Assembly: GCF_037975245.1 (NCBI RefSeq)
Contig: NC_092568.1
Span: forward strand, 9,511,501-9,575,500
DNA length: 64,000 nucleotides
Reading direction: 5' to 3'
From: Apostichopus japonicus
Lineage: Eukaryota; Echinodermata; Holothuroidea; Aspidochirotida; Stichopodidae
This document shows positions 1-11,221 of the stretch, piece by piece. Position numbers and translations under genes: made by a program. The first letter of the stretch is position 1. Each line of letters starts with the position of its first letter. Below the pieces are notes generated by a model. It was not told where the DNA came from, did no database searches, and saw only the letters and a program-made list of their open reading frames with translations.

Positions 1-544
1 ACTTTGTATGGGATATATCAATTAAGCCTAATTGTGCTAAGCAGGTGTAACAGCAAAAGCTGTTTAGTGATGTATTATTAACATGTTTTGCAGAGAAAAA
101 GTTTGCTATGACCTCCTAATCTTTTAACGATTATCAATTCTTATTTTTAATATCATTTTTCTGCATAGTTACCATTACAAAGTATCTGTTTACTTTTGGT
201 ATTCAATTCTCTGACAATTTAACCAAGTCTACGAAATCATTATTCAAAAGTCAAAAAAATATTAAGATACCTTTAAAGATTTTTTTTTCTTTTTTTCATA
301 AAATGAACATCAGACAACAAATATTTATTCTACAAGACAAAAAAAAAGAAGAAATGAAAATGGTGGTCCAACCGCTTTGGTCTTGTACAAGTAGTAATTT
401 CAAATCTTCAAGCTTTTTTTGAAATATTTTCTTCATTGTTTGAAGTATCAAAGGCTAGAGGAAATTGACAGAAGTTCAAGCTCAACAAAGTCTGGATTCT
501 ACTCCAGAAAAGAGGATGATAGTTGATACAAACTTTTCTTGCAG
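1..544. other. Intron of the first scavenger receptor gene; nothing else seen
   Basis: AT-rich sequence ending in an acceptor 'tttcttgcag' at 544. No exon of the family was recognised here. The intron at the same position in the second gene is 991 bp, so the previous exon most likely lies before the window. Confidence 0.7.
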
Positions 545-3500
545 GTCAGCCAATGGCACTGTCCAATCCACATTTTCTCGACGGTGACCCGATTCTTTAC
601 GAAGCGATTGACGGCCTGAGTCCAAACAAGGACGACCACGAAAGCTACCTGGCAATGGAAGAGGTATTAATGAAGAAGTTCATTTTAAATGATCACTTTT
701 AAGTCTTATTTTTTTGATGTGACTTTTACATATTTACGTACCCATCTTGTCAAAATAAGAATATGTGGTTAAGACCAGTGGCGGAGCATCCATACAGTCA
801 GGGGGGGCGGATGCCCCCCCTGACGGATTCAAATGGACTGCTGGCGCCCTTTTCAGCTTTTGACCACTTTTTAACTTATTCGCGATTATTTACTTTTTTA
901 TTGCGCTCTCATCTACCTATTGACATTTGTCACATTTTGTTGGCGATGACACCTATTTGTTCTTCGTTTATCTGCAAATTAGCAAGGCCAGGAAAGGGTC
1001 ATTTCCGGCGATGTATGAAGTATCTTTACTCAAAAAATTTCTGTATACGCTCCGCGCCAACCTGTGGTGGCGCTCCGCTTAGATACAGTAGTGTCCAAAG
1101 CGCCCTACAGACCATTCTCGCCCCCTTGACCAATACCCCTTGCTCCGCCACTGGTTAAGACTCTCGTACAATTATGAACGTAGAGCCTTTGAGAGTTATA
1201 CTGTACAACCTTATGGCAATCTGAGAGCAGGGGAAAGTCATCTCATTGAAACTTGGCATGTTTAACCACTTCAGAAATGCCAATAACATTGGGAATAATT
1301 TAATTATTTTGAAATATCTGTTGAAGTGAGATAAGGAGCAAAGGGATGGATGGGGGGGGAGGGGGTGGGGGAATTGGATGAAGCAGATCAAAGAATTTCA
1401 CATTGTGAGAAATATAACATCTTTTAAAGTTTATGGTGCTGGTTAATTTCATTTCTACAGAAGATTTTAAATTGATTTTGTTTTTTCCCTTGCCTGGCTT
1501 TAATAACGTATACATTTTTTCTTTGTTTCTTTTGTATTTGCTTTGCCGTATAGAGAATGGGCATGCCATACGTATTCAAATTAAGACTTCAGATTAATTC
1601 TTTATTGGAACCTGTCGAAGATATCAGGTGAGATTCTCCCTGAGATTTGCATATGTTTTCAGTAATGGATCATTTGTTCCACCTGTACGATATTTATGAA
1701 TTATTGTAAAAAGATGGTTAAAACATCAGAAACTATCAGCCTGTTGAGTTTTCCAAGTTGCAGAGATGTTTGGAATAAAACTATAACTATTCCAACCTTC
1801 TGAGCTATGTATGTATGTATGTGTGTGTGTAAAGTTGTATAGGTGTGTGTGTATGTATGTATTTTATGTTGGTCTTAGTGTGTAAGTGTAAAGTGTCTTA
1901 AAGATCTTAAAGCTGCAGAAACCAACTTGTGATATATCTATATTGTATTTCATAATATGAAACCGAGTTTTTATTTGGTTATATTTTCAGACAAGTTGAG
2001 AATGTATCTAGAGTGTACTTCCCACTGGTGTGGTTTGAGCAAGTAAGTTTCATCATAATTAAAAATGTCGACCTTTCGTTGAATTGGAGCAATTTTTCGG
2101 ACAGGTTCTGACACTGAAATCACATAATAATTTAATTTATTAGCTTGACTTTTCAAGTAATATCATTTCATATAATGAAGTAAAAGGTAATTAAAAAAAA
2201 ATGAAATTTCTTAAATTTAAAAAAACATGAGGGAAATTGTTAATTTCTTGCTTGTTAATCCTTATTCCGTGAAACAAGAACTGTTGTTTTGATTTTGGGA
2301 AGTCCTTGCCTATTTGTGGTCAGAGGTGGAGCTCAGCTGTTCACATGACAATCCACCAATCCCTGTTGGTAGAATCCAAGATTAATTTCATGTTGTAAAG
2401 GAGGGACACACTCCCAACCATCATATTTGATAGAGATAATTGTCGCAAATTTTATATGATTATATTTATTTATTATTTACCAGATTTATATAGCGCTCTT
2501 TTCATGCTTAAGCATGTTCAAGAGCGCTTTACAATGACAACAAAATGACAAAACCCTTAAAATATGAACATGAAAAATAAAATGGATGCAGCTTAAGTAT
2601 TAATATAAAAACATAAATATATATACGAAGGAATAATTTTAAAAACAATATAGATTTACAGTGAAATTCCTAAAAAGAAAAAACAAGATTTAAGTAATTT
2701 TATTTAACAAAATGACAAACCCCCCTTAAAAATACGAATACGAAAAATAAAAAGGACGCAGCTTAGAAAACAAAGCTTGGAAAACAAAGCTTAGAAAAAT
2801 CTTATTCCATTTGGGAAAGCTGAAGACTTGATCAAGTCTAAACATCCAGCCACCTGTTTTTCAGTTTCTTATGTTTTTCATTAATTTCGTTATTTTTTTA
2901 ACATATTTTCATTTTTTTTTGGTAATAAAGATTGGTTTTTATAAAATTCTTAAAAACCTGATGGTGGCATTGGTTAAGGTCAACACTGTTAACATTTGAC
3001 CTGGAAAGACTTTCAGATCCTAACGGCAATATCACGACACAGGTGTACAAAATGACATCTCCCGGACAAGACTTTTGAAAACTAGGATATCCAGCGATCG
3101 GAGCAAGATTTCCCTCTTAATAGCTGTTACGAAACATTTCCCTTCTGTGTCTCCCAGCTCAATAAAAAGTAGACTATGTTCATCTTTTCATTAGTCAAAT
3201 AATCAATTTTCACCCGGACTATCCGTTTCCAAAAGTTTTAGTTCAGAGGTCTATCTCTCTCTTTCTTATCTTCTCTTTGATAATTCCTTTTCTCTCACAG
3301 TCCGTGGAAGTAGATGATACTATCGTTTCATTGTACAAGAAAGGATTTGTGACATCAGAGAAAGTCATGGACGCATTGCAGTGGTTCTTCTTCGCCTGCG
3401 GACTCATCCTAGCGGCCGTCTCGACTTACTGGTTTATACGTTGGTATCGCCGTAGGCAGCTAGCAAAGGTAAAGGAGGGCCAGCGTATATGAAACCAGTG

Positions 3501-5709
3501 TGTATTCTTACGGCTGATTATTTCAATTGGTGCTTCCCTAGTGGAAGCTCAAGTGTCGAAGGGACGAAAGGGGCAAAAGTAACGCGTGTCTCGTCCCAAG
3601 ACGCATCACTTTGGATTATCGTCTCTCTTCTATTAAACTAAGATACCTGTGTGGTAAACAACCATAATTTGCAGTACCCATGATTAGCGAGATATTTATG
3701 TTTTACCCCCCCTTAGTAGAGAAAACATTTTTCTCACAGGATCTTGAAGTTTGCCCAATGACATTATTCCTCATGCTATTTCGGTGGAAATGGTGGCTTG
3801 GCGGCCTATAAAACATTTCCAGAAATGGTCTTCCCTCGAACCCTGAATAGTTTCCCAAACTTCTTTGTATCTAATTGTGACACCACAGACTTATTGAGGC
3901 ACAAAGCTTACAGCAGTTTTATAGTGTATGTGTATCACATTATTCAGTGAACTGACAAACCAACTGTATGTAACAGTTAGAGATCTGTCAATAATGCAAC
4001 AAAAATCAAAATAAATATCTACCAAACTGCTGATTAGTTGTCTTGTTAGGTGGTGAGTCATTTTAACGTATTCAGGAATGGCAAGGGTCAAAGGTCACCA
4101 AGCTGTCATTTTGGGACCAATATTTGAAAAAATTTCACTACTGGAGTATCCCAGGCTATTGATTAAATTCCCCTGTCGTTGCAGTTTGAAAGCTGTTCCA
4201 AATAGGGGGTCATCAAATTTATCGGCACAGTGTAGAGGGTAGCAAACCAAGAGGGCTAAAAAATTGTATGGCTTGGTGGTACACAAACTTTAGCGATGGC
4301 AGCCTTTCACCATCAAACACCAGTGAACGCAAAGATAGTCCCAAAATGTGTAATTATATTCAAAACGAATATTCCATGAACACTGTCAAAGAAATTCTCT
4401 CTCCCTCTCTCTTTCACATGTAATATTTTATTTGTTCTTTCACAAACCCTGTGAAGTTAATATCTTTTTCCAAGCTCTCTGTTGTGGTTTCGCTGGAGGG
4501 TATGTAATAGATTATGTCTACGAGTAGTAGCAAGTCACCCTCAGCATTACGTACATAGTATAAAGATAGATTGTAGGAAAAACGGCAATCACAAAACAAA
4601 ACAAGGAAAGCCTGCAGGAAATAGCGTACACTGATAATGGTCGGTGGGTCGTAATAAGAAGGGGAAATCACTTTTTATTTCCATTTAATCCTAACGAGAT
4701 TAAAAAACCACCATTTACATGGGTTGTGTAATAAATGCATTATGCAACATTTATATTCAATCATTCATGATACAACACTTTTAATAGCCTTGTTTGTGGC
4801 CTCAGAATGAACACAGGTAAAGACAAGAGGTCAAATCAGTCATGGTTGAAGTGATCTAGAGATAAAAGACACTTCCCCCCAACTTAGCTGCACCATGTCA
4901 ATTAAGACAATAGTCTGCAAACTATAGGGTTCAAACCATTTGTGGGTTACAAACAAGTCAGGTGAGGAACTGCGAGATTTTTCATGATGTCAAAACTTTA
5001 CATACAGATATCCCCGGGAAGGATTGGGGGGAGGGGTTGTGGTTTCGGCGACTGAAACGATTAAGTTCATTTTTAGCGTCAAGTCACAATTCCAACTTAG
5101 TATTGATTCTGATGGGTGGGGGAGGGGTGGGTGGGGTTCTGGTAGGTCGTGGCACAGTCGTGAACCTGAACATTTGGGGACTGCCGAGTTGAGATTCCAA
5201 AAATTAATGGTCTTGAGCAAGATACCCAAAGATAAATGGGACTTTAGCAGTTGTATTCAAGCATTTCGTTCAACAGTTCCAAGGTCTTTATATGAATTGA
5301 TGTGCTTCCGCTTTCATCTCCCCCAAGCGTGTTTTAATCACTGTTAAACATAGACAATCATAATCACAGAGAACCCTGAGGCGAATTATTGCGGCCGACA
5401 GTCATATTTATGAAAATTTATGAAAAGTTTAATATATGATGCAGATTTCATAAAAGGAAGCAAAAACCAGCTCTGCTTTCCCTAATTCCTCCTCCCATCA
5501 ACATTGAAGTTTTTTTCCTTCTTTTATGTTTTTCTTCTTCTTCTTCTTCTTCTTCTTCTTCTTTCTGATTATAATAGAACGAAAAAGAACTCAAAGGCAC
5601 CGAAGAAACGGATGTAGAAGTCTTTAAGAAAGCTGATGTATCGGAAGTTGAAAAACAGGAAGATAACCTTGGATTTGAGGAAGAGAGGATGGAAACAGGG
5701 TCAAGTTGA
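545..5709 (+). CDS. CD36/scavenger receptor class B family protein, 3' part (5 exons)
   Basis: Exons read by me: 545-663, 1554-1627, 1991-2042, 3301-3468, 5578-5709 (stop TGA 5707-5709). All have AG/GT borders and compatible phases (1-in, 0, 2, 0, 0). They encode the last ~181 residues: the 'G-QPMALSNPHFLDGDPIL' segment matching the family's GAP-SFPHF region, 'GLSPNKDDHESYL', 'MGMPYVFKLRLQIN', 'YFPLVWFEQ', then a C-terminal membrane helix within 3383-3449 (WFFFACGLILAAVSTYWFI) followed by a basic RWYRRRQ stop-transfer and a 46-residue acidic, lysine-rich cytoplasmic tail. Family members are two-pass glycoproteins that bind lipids, lipoproteins or pathogen ligands at the plasma membrane or in lysosomes. 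The tail has no acidic dileucine signal, so a surface location is inferred. The 5' exons (N-terminal membrane helix and most of the ectodomain) lie before the window. It is a tandem paralogue of the gene at 19680. The orthology group within the family (SCARB1, CD36 or SCARB2) is not settled. Confidence 0.9.
776..1153. mobile_element. hAT-type MITE with perfect 8-bp TSD (intron of the 5'-truncated scavenger receptor gene)
   Basis: 378 bp. Ends CAGTGGCGGAGC and GCTCCGCCACTG, inverted complements of each other. Flanked by GTTAAGAC at 768-775 and 1154-1161, an exact 8-bp target-site duplication. The CAG-type terminus with an 8-bp TSD is typical of hAT. Its interior (~1000-1085, 'tttccggcgatg', 'gctccgcgccaac', 'gtggtggcgctccgcttagata') is shared with the elements at 17359, 18472 and ~41600. 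No intact transposase. Confidence 0.85.
1806..1860 (+). repeat. GTAT/GT microsatellite
   Basis: Runs of gtat and gt with a short unique interruption, in an intron of the first gene. Confidence 0.8.
2462..2560. repeat. Dispersed 'tatatagcgct...gagcgctttacaa' element
   Basis: Contains 'tttatatagcgctcttttcatgc' and its partial inverse 'catgttcaagagcgctttac', forming a stem (aagagcgct repeated inverted). A weaker relative occurs at 57640-57690 ('gcgtatatacgtgaaggctt', 'aaagcactttacaaagcc'). Family not identified. In intron 3 of those visible in the first gene. Confidence 0.4.
3469..5577. other. Last intron of the first scavenger receptor gene
   Basis: 2.1 kb without recognisable exons or transposons apart from the terminal CTT tract. 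If retained, translation would end after 'VKEGQRI' (stop at 3490-3492), removing the acidic tail. Confidence 0.7.
5530..5563 (+). repeat. (CTT)n tract abutting a splice acceptor
   Basis: About eleven CTT units form the polypyrimidine stretch just upstream of the last exon of the first gene (exon begins 5578). Confidence 0.85.
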
Positions 5710-6949
5710 TTCGTAGTGGATTAACAATGCTGGAAAGCTGTGTATTAAAATTTAATTCATTGTCTAAACCTCAAGGCAGGAAAGTCATTTTATCACTTTT
5801 TTTTTTTTGTTTTTTTTTTTGTGGTTGTTATAATGTGTGTACACTGTAAAGGAACTCTTTTGTGTAAGTCAATGATAATAGTAATAATTATGATAACGAA
5901 CCTAAATGTATGTGAAAAATATTATGAAGCATTATTATAGGCCTAAGGTAATAAGATATGGCTGTTTGGTCAAAACCTGGGAAACAGTACGACCAAAAAT
6001 AGTTTTCTTTTGAGTCATAATATCATATGGTCTGAAAATGTCATTTTGGGATTGTTTGCCTTGCAGGTCCATTCAAATATGATTTGGATACTTTCTGAAA
6101 ATTTCAAATCTGTTTTAAAAGGAAGAAATTAAGGTTTATAGATTGAAAAACCTTTCCTTTACAACTTTGCAGATTTCATTTTATTTTAAGGTAGTTTGAA
6201 GGGTCGCGACTTGGCAAGTCCTGTAAACGACTCGAGCAAGTCTTTTTATTACCTAAGCCAAGCTTACATCATGCAGTTAGTGTGTCGTACTTTGACCATA
6301 TCCAAAAATGACTGTGTTGTTTGTCGCTCAGAGTGAATTGTTTGTTCAAAGATATGGTTGTTTGCTCAAAGTGAATGGTTGCATAACGCAAACAAAATAT
6401 TATTCAGGTTCACTATATCTGCTTGAATCTGAAGTTGTAAAGTATATTGCATAAAGAAGTAATACAGTACTATTAAACAAACATATGGTATTGTCCAAAT
6501 CTGTCTATATATTTGTTTGCTGCAGATAATATGTTGACTTTGCTTTACAACTTATATATATGTACCAATCATCACTACAGTTCGTTAAGTCTCTGCTTCT
6601 GTGCCCCTACAATCCCCCTGCCCCCACCCTGCCCCTCTCCCACTTGTTTCTGTTGTCAAGATTCAGTTCTGAGAATGTTGTGGTCTTCTAACTCGAGGTA
6701 ACTAAAATCTTACTGAATGGCTTAACGTGCTTATTAATAGGGAAAACAATTGTCTCGGCGGTTAAGTGTACCCTTGGGTGAAAACAGTACGTGGCCAATA
6801 TCGGTAAAATATATATATAGTATATATATAGCCAGACACGGCTATGGTTAAGTGATGACCTGTTGGTCTTTAGGCTTTCTTGATCCAAGTTTGAAGAATA
6901 TACCAGGGCAGGAAAAAACCATAGCGGGGCCCAACAAAATCGGTGGCAT
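5710..6949. other. 3' UTR of the first gene, then intergenic
   Basis: No AATAAA was seen close to the stop at 5709; an ATTAAA occurs at about 6470. No gene seen. Confidence 0.5.
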
Positions 6950-7310
6950 CAAGGGCGTAGGAACCGGGGGGGGCTGGGGGCGCCAGCCCCCCCAGTGAAA
7001 AATATGGTGTGGCGGAAGTATCATTCCGCCCCCCCGCTTCGCAAGTCAGAAAACCCCTTTTTCATTTCCAAATGAGAAAAAAATCTCATTTGGAGCACCA
7101 AATTGCATCTAAGGCCAGGTGAAAATGCAAAATTATTTACAAAATGGAGTGGGTGTTGAAGTGTGCTATATTGCACCAAATTGCATCTGAGGCCACCTGG
7201 AAATGCAAAAAAATTCCAAAAGGGAGGGGACACCCCTCCCCTTAGACCCCTCCCCCAGGCCGGCCATCAGTCTTCAGCCCCCCACTCAAAGGTACCTTCC
7301 TACGCCACTG
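6950..7310. mobile_element. hAT-like MITE, G/C-run family, TSD 7/8
   Basis: 361 bp. Left end CAAGGGCGTAGGAACC and right end GGTACCTTCCTACGCCACTG are imperfect inverted repeats. Flanks GGTGGCAT (6942-6949) and GGTAGCAT (7311-7318) match at 7 of 8 bases. Internally a 'gcaccaaattgcatct' block is repeated twice about 78 bp apart (7096, 7174). That block recurs in elements near 10.6, 11.0 and 51.4 kb. Confidence 0.75.
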
Positions 7311-8060
7311 GGTAGCATAGATCACTTTTGCCATTGGTTGCTGTTCACATGCAATTTCAGAAAATTGCAGCCTTTTCCCTCCAAAAGTGACCCGGCTACT
7401 GATGACACAAAACGCCTTAATCAGCTAGCTGGTCATTTTGTTTGTGTCCTCTCTGTGCTCTACAATTAGAGTGTCAAACGTTAGATAGATTTCTACAAAG
7501 TATTAAAACCTTCAGTTTACATAAAGCTCTTTTATAACTGGTGTATCATTTGTTCTTCGCTTCTCTCCTTCCTAATCTAATCGCCAATCCCTCCCCCCCC
7601 CCCCCTCCTTCTTGTACTTCAAGCCAATTCCCTCCCCTAGCCTCTCCTTCCCAAACCCCTTAGATTGAGGTCTCTTGAAGTCACCATGGGACTCATCCTA
7701 CCTATTTTCTCTATATAGGGAGCCTTTTGAAATGAATTGTTCATGAAACAATACACGGCTCTTGTTTGGATTTGGTGTATGTTAATTGAAACGGGCTAGT
7801 GGTTTTGCTACATATGTAACTGTTGTTTCCAAGCAATGCTATATAACTCAAGGTGGTTGAACCCTGATTATTGTTAACAATGGTTGTGACAGGATGCTAG
7901 AAACCCTTGACACAGAGGAAGTATTGTTTATCATATACATCCTTATACACAATGTTACTGGTATCATTGAATAGGATATAGCAAAATACTACACAAAAAT
8001 CCTCACATTAACACACAATTGCAGATTACATGCAAAATGCATGTTTTTTACACAGAATGT

Positions 8061-8278
8061 TAAAGGTAGTCAGTATAGACCCCATATTATAGCATGCTAT
8101 AATTGCTAGAAAAATTTTTAAAAAAAGAATGTTCCTGGAGATCTTTACACTCTCCAAATTGTTCTCAGACATTTTTAAGGAACACACAAGATGACTGAAT
8201 ATCCAATTGAGGGAAATTTACTCGAAGGTTGTAATAAAAACAGTTAAAGAATTTTGACCAAAGGTGACTATATTTGAA
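8061..8278 (+). repeat. Dispersed repeat copy 1 (partner 16699-16913)
   Basis: About 215 bp with many shared blocks, e.g. 'ttgttctcagacatttttaa', 'acacaagatgactgaat', 'aggttgtaataaaaacagt'. Same orientation as its partner, 8.6 kb away. No coding, no visible TIR or TSD. Confidence 0.75.
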
Positions 8279-8376
8279 TATCTAGCATATTTGGGGCCAA
8301 TACTTTAAATACAGGCATTATAAGCAGTGGTACTATGAAATTTTTCAAAATTGATAACTGGCTTATAAGAAGTAAT

Positions 8377-8556
8377 ACATACATACATACACACATACAC
8401 ACATACATACATACATACATACATACATACATACACACATACATACATACATACATACACGCATACATACATGCACACATACACACATACATACACACAT
8501 ACATACATACATACACGCATACATACATACATACATACACCCATACATACATACAT
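8377..8556 (+). repeat. (ACAT)n microsatellite, ~180 bp
   Basis: Nearly continuous acat/acac tetranucleotides. Apparent long frames here (poly-IHTY or CMYV) are artefacts of the repeat. Confidence 0.95.
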
Positions 8557-8584
8557 AAATATACTTATTGTGGATTATCATATA

Positions 8585-8833
8585 GCATGGACACTTCCAG
8601 GTCTATAAATTATATTTTTACTATTTTCTTTCGTGCCCAAACTAGGCCTGTAAAATGCAACGTGTTCTCATCCACACTCTGGAATGTTGCTATTAGTACT
8701 GCCAGTTGAAAAGGTTAAAAGGGTTGCAGTGGCAAATGGCCATAATTTGTGTTTTTAAGTGATCAAAATCAATCCCAGATTGCCAGCTATGGTTTAACTG
8801 TGACTTAAAGTGTAAAAATTGAGAAGAGATACA
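8585..8833 (+). repeat. Dispersed repeat copy 1 (partner 9930-10165)
   Basis: Shared blocks: 'gcatggacac', 'ccacactctggaatgtt', 'tactgccagttg', 'tttaactgtgacttaaagtg'. Direct orientation, 1.35 kb apart. Follows the ACAT microsatellite directly. Confidence 0.75.
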
Positions 8834-9217
8834 GTATTAATTTATGAAACTGTTAATGGTGTCTTAAAAAGGAAACAAAAGCAGTTGTTTAATGCCTCTA
8901 ATAGTGCTTAGTATCGATTGTGTGAGTAAACATACAAGCAGAGACATACATAGTTAAATATACTCTATCTACAAGTTGGAGTTTCCGTTAATGGGTATTT
9001 CCAACCATTTCTATGGATGCAATATCCTGACTTTCTTGTTGTCGATGGGAATGGACCTATATCAGTCAATTGCCAAGTATTGCTGACGGTCCCAGGGGGA
9101 CTGAAAATTCCAATATATTTTCTAAAACTTACTCCTTATTTGTCAATTATGAGTCATATCTTATTTCTCTGGTTTTCTCTAATAATATTTTCTTTTGGAG
9201 TAAACGTGGATTTTCGT

Positions 9218-9221
<4 letters not shown>

Positions 9222-9258
<37 letters not shown>
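9222..9258. repeat. (TA)n microsatellite
   Basis: Uninterrupted TA run, followed by two copies of 'aacaagatttttaa'. Confidence 0.95.
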
Positions 9259-9259
<1 letters not shown>

Positions 9260-9929
9260 CAAGATTTTTAAACAAGATATATATAACAAGATTTTTAATT
9301 GTACATAAAAAGCTTTTAGAAAGTGTCTTCTAAAAAGATATTGATAAATTATACTCTTATTATGAGTAATACTTGTCAGGTTTGGTAAAATTGCCATAAA
9401 TTAATGAACAAATGTCGAACCTTAATCCATAAAGTGTACAGAAGATAGTTTCATATAATTACATATTGTAAACCATTGCTTAAATTTGCAGGATTTAACT
9501 TGTAAACTTGAGATTGCATTTTGAGGACCAAGGAACAGATTACCTCAACGCCAGATTAACACCCTCCATAAGGAGTCAAATGCTCCCTCCTCTCCCCTCT
9601 GTCCTCCTTGCTCTCACCCTCCCTCTCTCCACCCCTCCCCCTTCCCAACCTTATATCTCCCCTCCTTTTAATTTTGCTGGCAGAACCCAGAAAATAGAAA
9701 GTGTGTCTGGTATGAACCTTTGACCTAGCCTGGCAGCCCCTAGGCAGTTGCCTCATTTGCCAATTTGATAATCCTGCCCCCAGGACTATCCCATCCCCCA
9801 TCCCTTCCCCATTCCTATCCCTCTCGTAACCCCGGCCTCCATTTTACCTTTTGATTAATTGAGATCTATAAAGTATCAGTAAATAATTCAACAGATTTAG
9901 CTAGCTAGTTTTGGCACAGTATTTGGCAT

Positions 9930-10165
9930 GCATGGACACATCAAGGTCTGTACATGAAATTTTAACAATTTTTCTTTCTTGTCCCCTATGGTACACTAAA
10001 AATTAAACGTGCCCTCAGCCACACTCTGGAATGTTTTTATTACTGCCAGTTGCAAAGGTTAAAAGCGAACGTTGCAGTGGGAATTTTTTTTTTAAATGAT
10101 CAAAATCTATTCCAGATTTGTAGCTATTGTTTAACTGTGACTTAAAGTGTAAAATGAGAAGAATA
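9930..10165 (+). repeat. Dispersed repeat copy 2 (partner 8585-8833)
   Basis: Direct partner of the 8585 copy. Ends by 'aaaatgagaagaatatac' against 'aaaattgagaagagatac'. Unnamed, non-coding. Confidence 0.75.
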
Positions 10166-10435
10166 TACAAGAAATAGAAGGTGGGTGGGGTGGGGGGGGG
10201 GAGGGGTGAGAGGAAGCTATTGTCTACCCAATATATTCCAGTGAGTCACAACCTTTTTCCAGACATTGAAATATTTATCTGCAAGGTTGAATTATCTGTC
10301 GTTTCAGAGCTTGGCTATTCAGAGATTGATTGAGTTACTTATTTTAACATCAAGTCCGCACTCATGGCTAGCTTTCTTGCATCCCGAGCATTGATTCTGT
10401 GGGGTGAGGGTCTGCTGTATGTTGTGGCTCAGTCA

Positions 10436-10753
10436 TCAGTGGTGTCACCTGGGGGGGCACGTGCCCTCCCCAAAAAATTGTTGAAAAAAAGACTCAAACA
10501 AAAACTTTTATCTGTCTCAATTAAAAACATAAATATCGGACAGACTAATCCCGAAAATTCTTGAACATAAAGTTTACTTCAAGTTGCAAAATATAGCACC
10601 ATATTACATCTAATTAATAAGTTCACTTCCTCCCCTTAGACCTCCCCCAGGATAGCATTCACAAATAAACATTTTCCCCCCTAATTAAGTGCTGTTCCCT
10701 CACCCCCTCCCCCCCCTTTTCCCCCAAGATTGAAATGTCTGGCGACGCTACTG
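10436..10753. mobile_element. MITE related to the 6950 element
   Basis: Starts CAGTGGTGTCACC and ends GGCGACGCTACTG (imperfect inverted termini). Contains 'gcaccatattacatct' and C-runs 'ctccccttagacctccccc' as in the 6950 copy. The 8-bp flanks tcagtcat/tgtgtcac match at only 5 positions, so boundaries are provisional. Confidence 0.55.
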
Positions 10754-10919
10754 TGTGTCACCATGAAAGAAGGCCCTGGGTCATGGACCAAAGCATTTTG
10801 GAACCACAGGAATAGATCATTTCATTTTACATCCCTTTATTGCTTGGGGTCTGTGGGCTCATCTCCCACATCACCTCCCACATCACCTCCCACATCACCC
10901 CACCCCCCCTCAAAAAAAC

Positions 10920-11112
10920 ACACAGGATGTGTCAGATTTAATTGTCAACATAAAGTTACTTCAAGTTGCAAAATACAGCACCAGATTACATCTAAGGACC
11001 CTTAATTAATTAAAAATTTCACCTCCTCCCTTAAGACCCCTCCCCAAGGACAGCATTCACAAATAAACATTGTGCCCCCCCCCCCCCCCCAATTAAGTGC
11101 TGTGCCCTCCAC
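10920..11112. mobile_element. Partial second copy of the 10436 element
   Basis: About 190 bp that closely repeat 10555-10710: 'cttcaagttgcaaaatacagcacc', 'agattacatctaagg', 'gacagcattcacaaataaacat', 'aattaagtgctgt'. Clear ends and a TSD are not seen. Preceded at 10861-10906 by a short tandem of 'catcacctcc'. Confidence 0.55.
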
Positions 11113-11211
11113 CTCCGATTTACAGCTTTAGTTTTTAATAGTTGCCAATTATACTACTCCATACACAAAATAATCATCTGAATTATCTTTATAATATTAC
11201 CATATTACTCT

Positions 11212-11221
11212 GTCACGTGAC
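11212..11221. promoter_or_regulatory. Perfect CLEAR-type palindrome GTCACGTGAC
   Basis: Exact match to the TFEB/MiT CLEAR consensus, in intergenic DNA between the two scavenger receptor genes, 8.5 kb before the LIMP-2-like ATG. LIMP-2 belongs to the mammalian CLEAR network. A role here is inference, made more plausible by the likely non-coding upstream exon. Confidence 0.35.

Noticed and set aside
8268..8709. Several overlapping frames of poly-YIHT or poly-CMYV
   Set aside because: Translations of the ACAT microsatellite in all frames.
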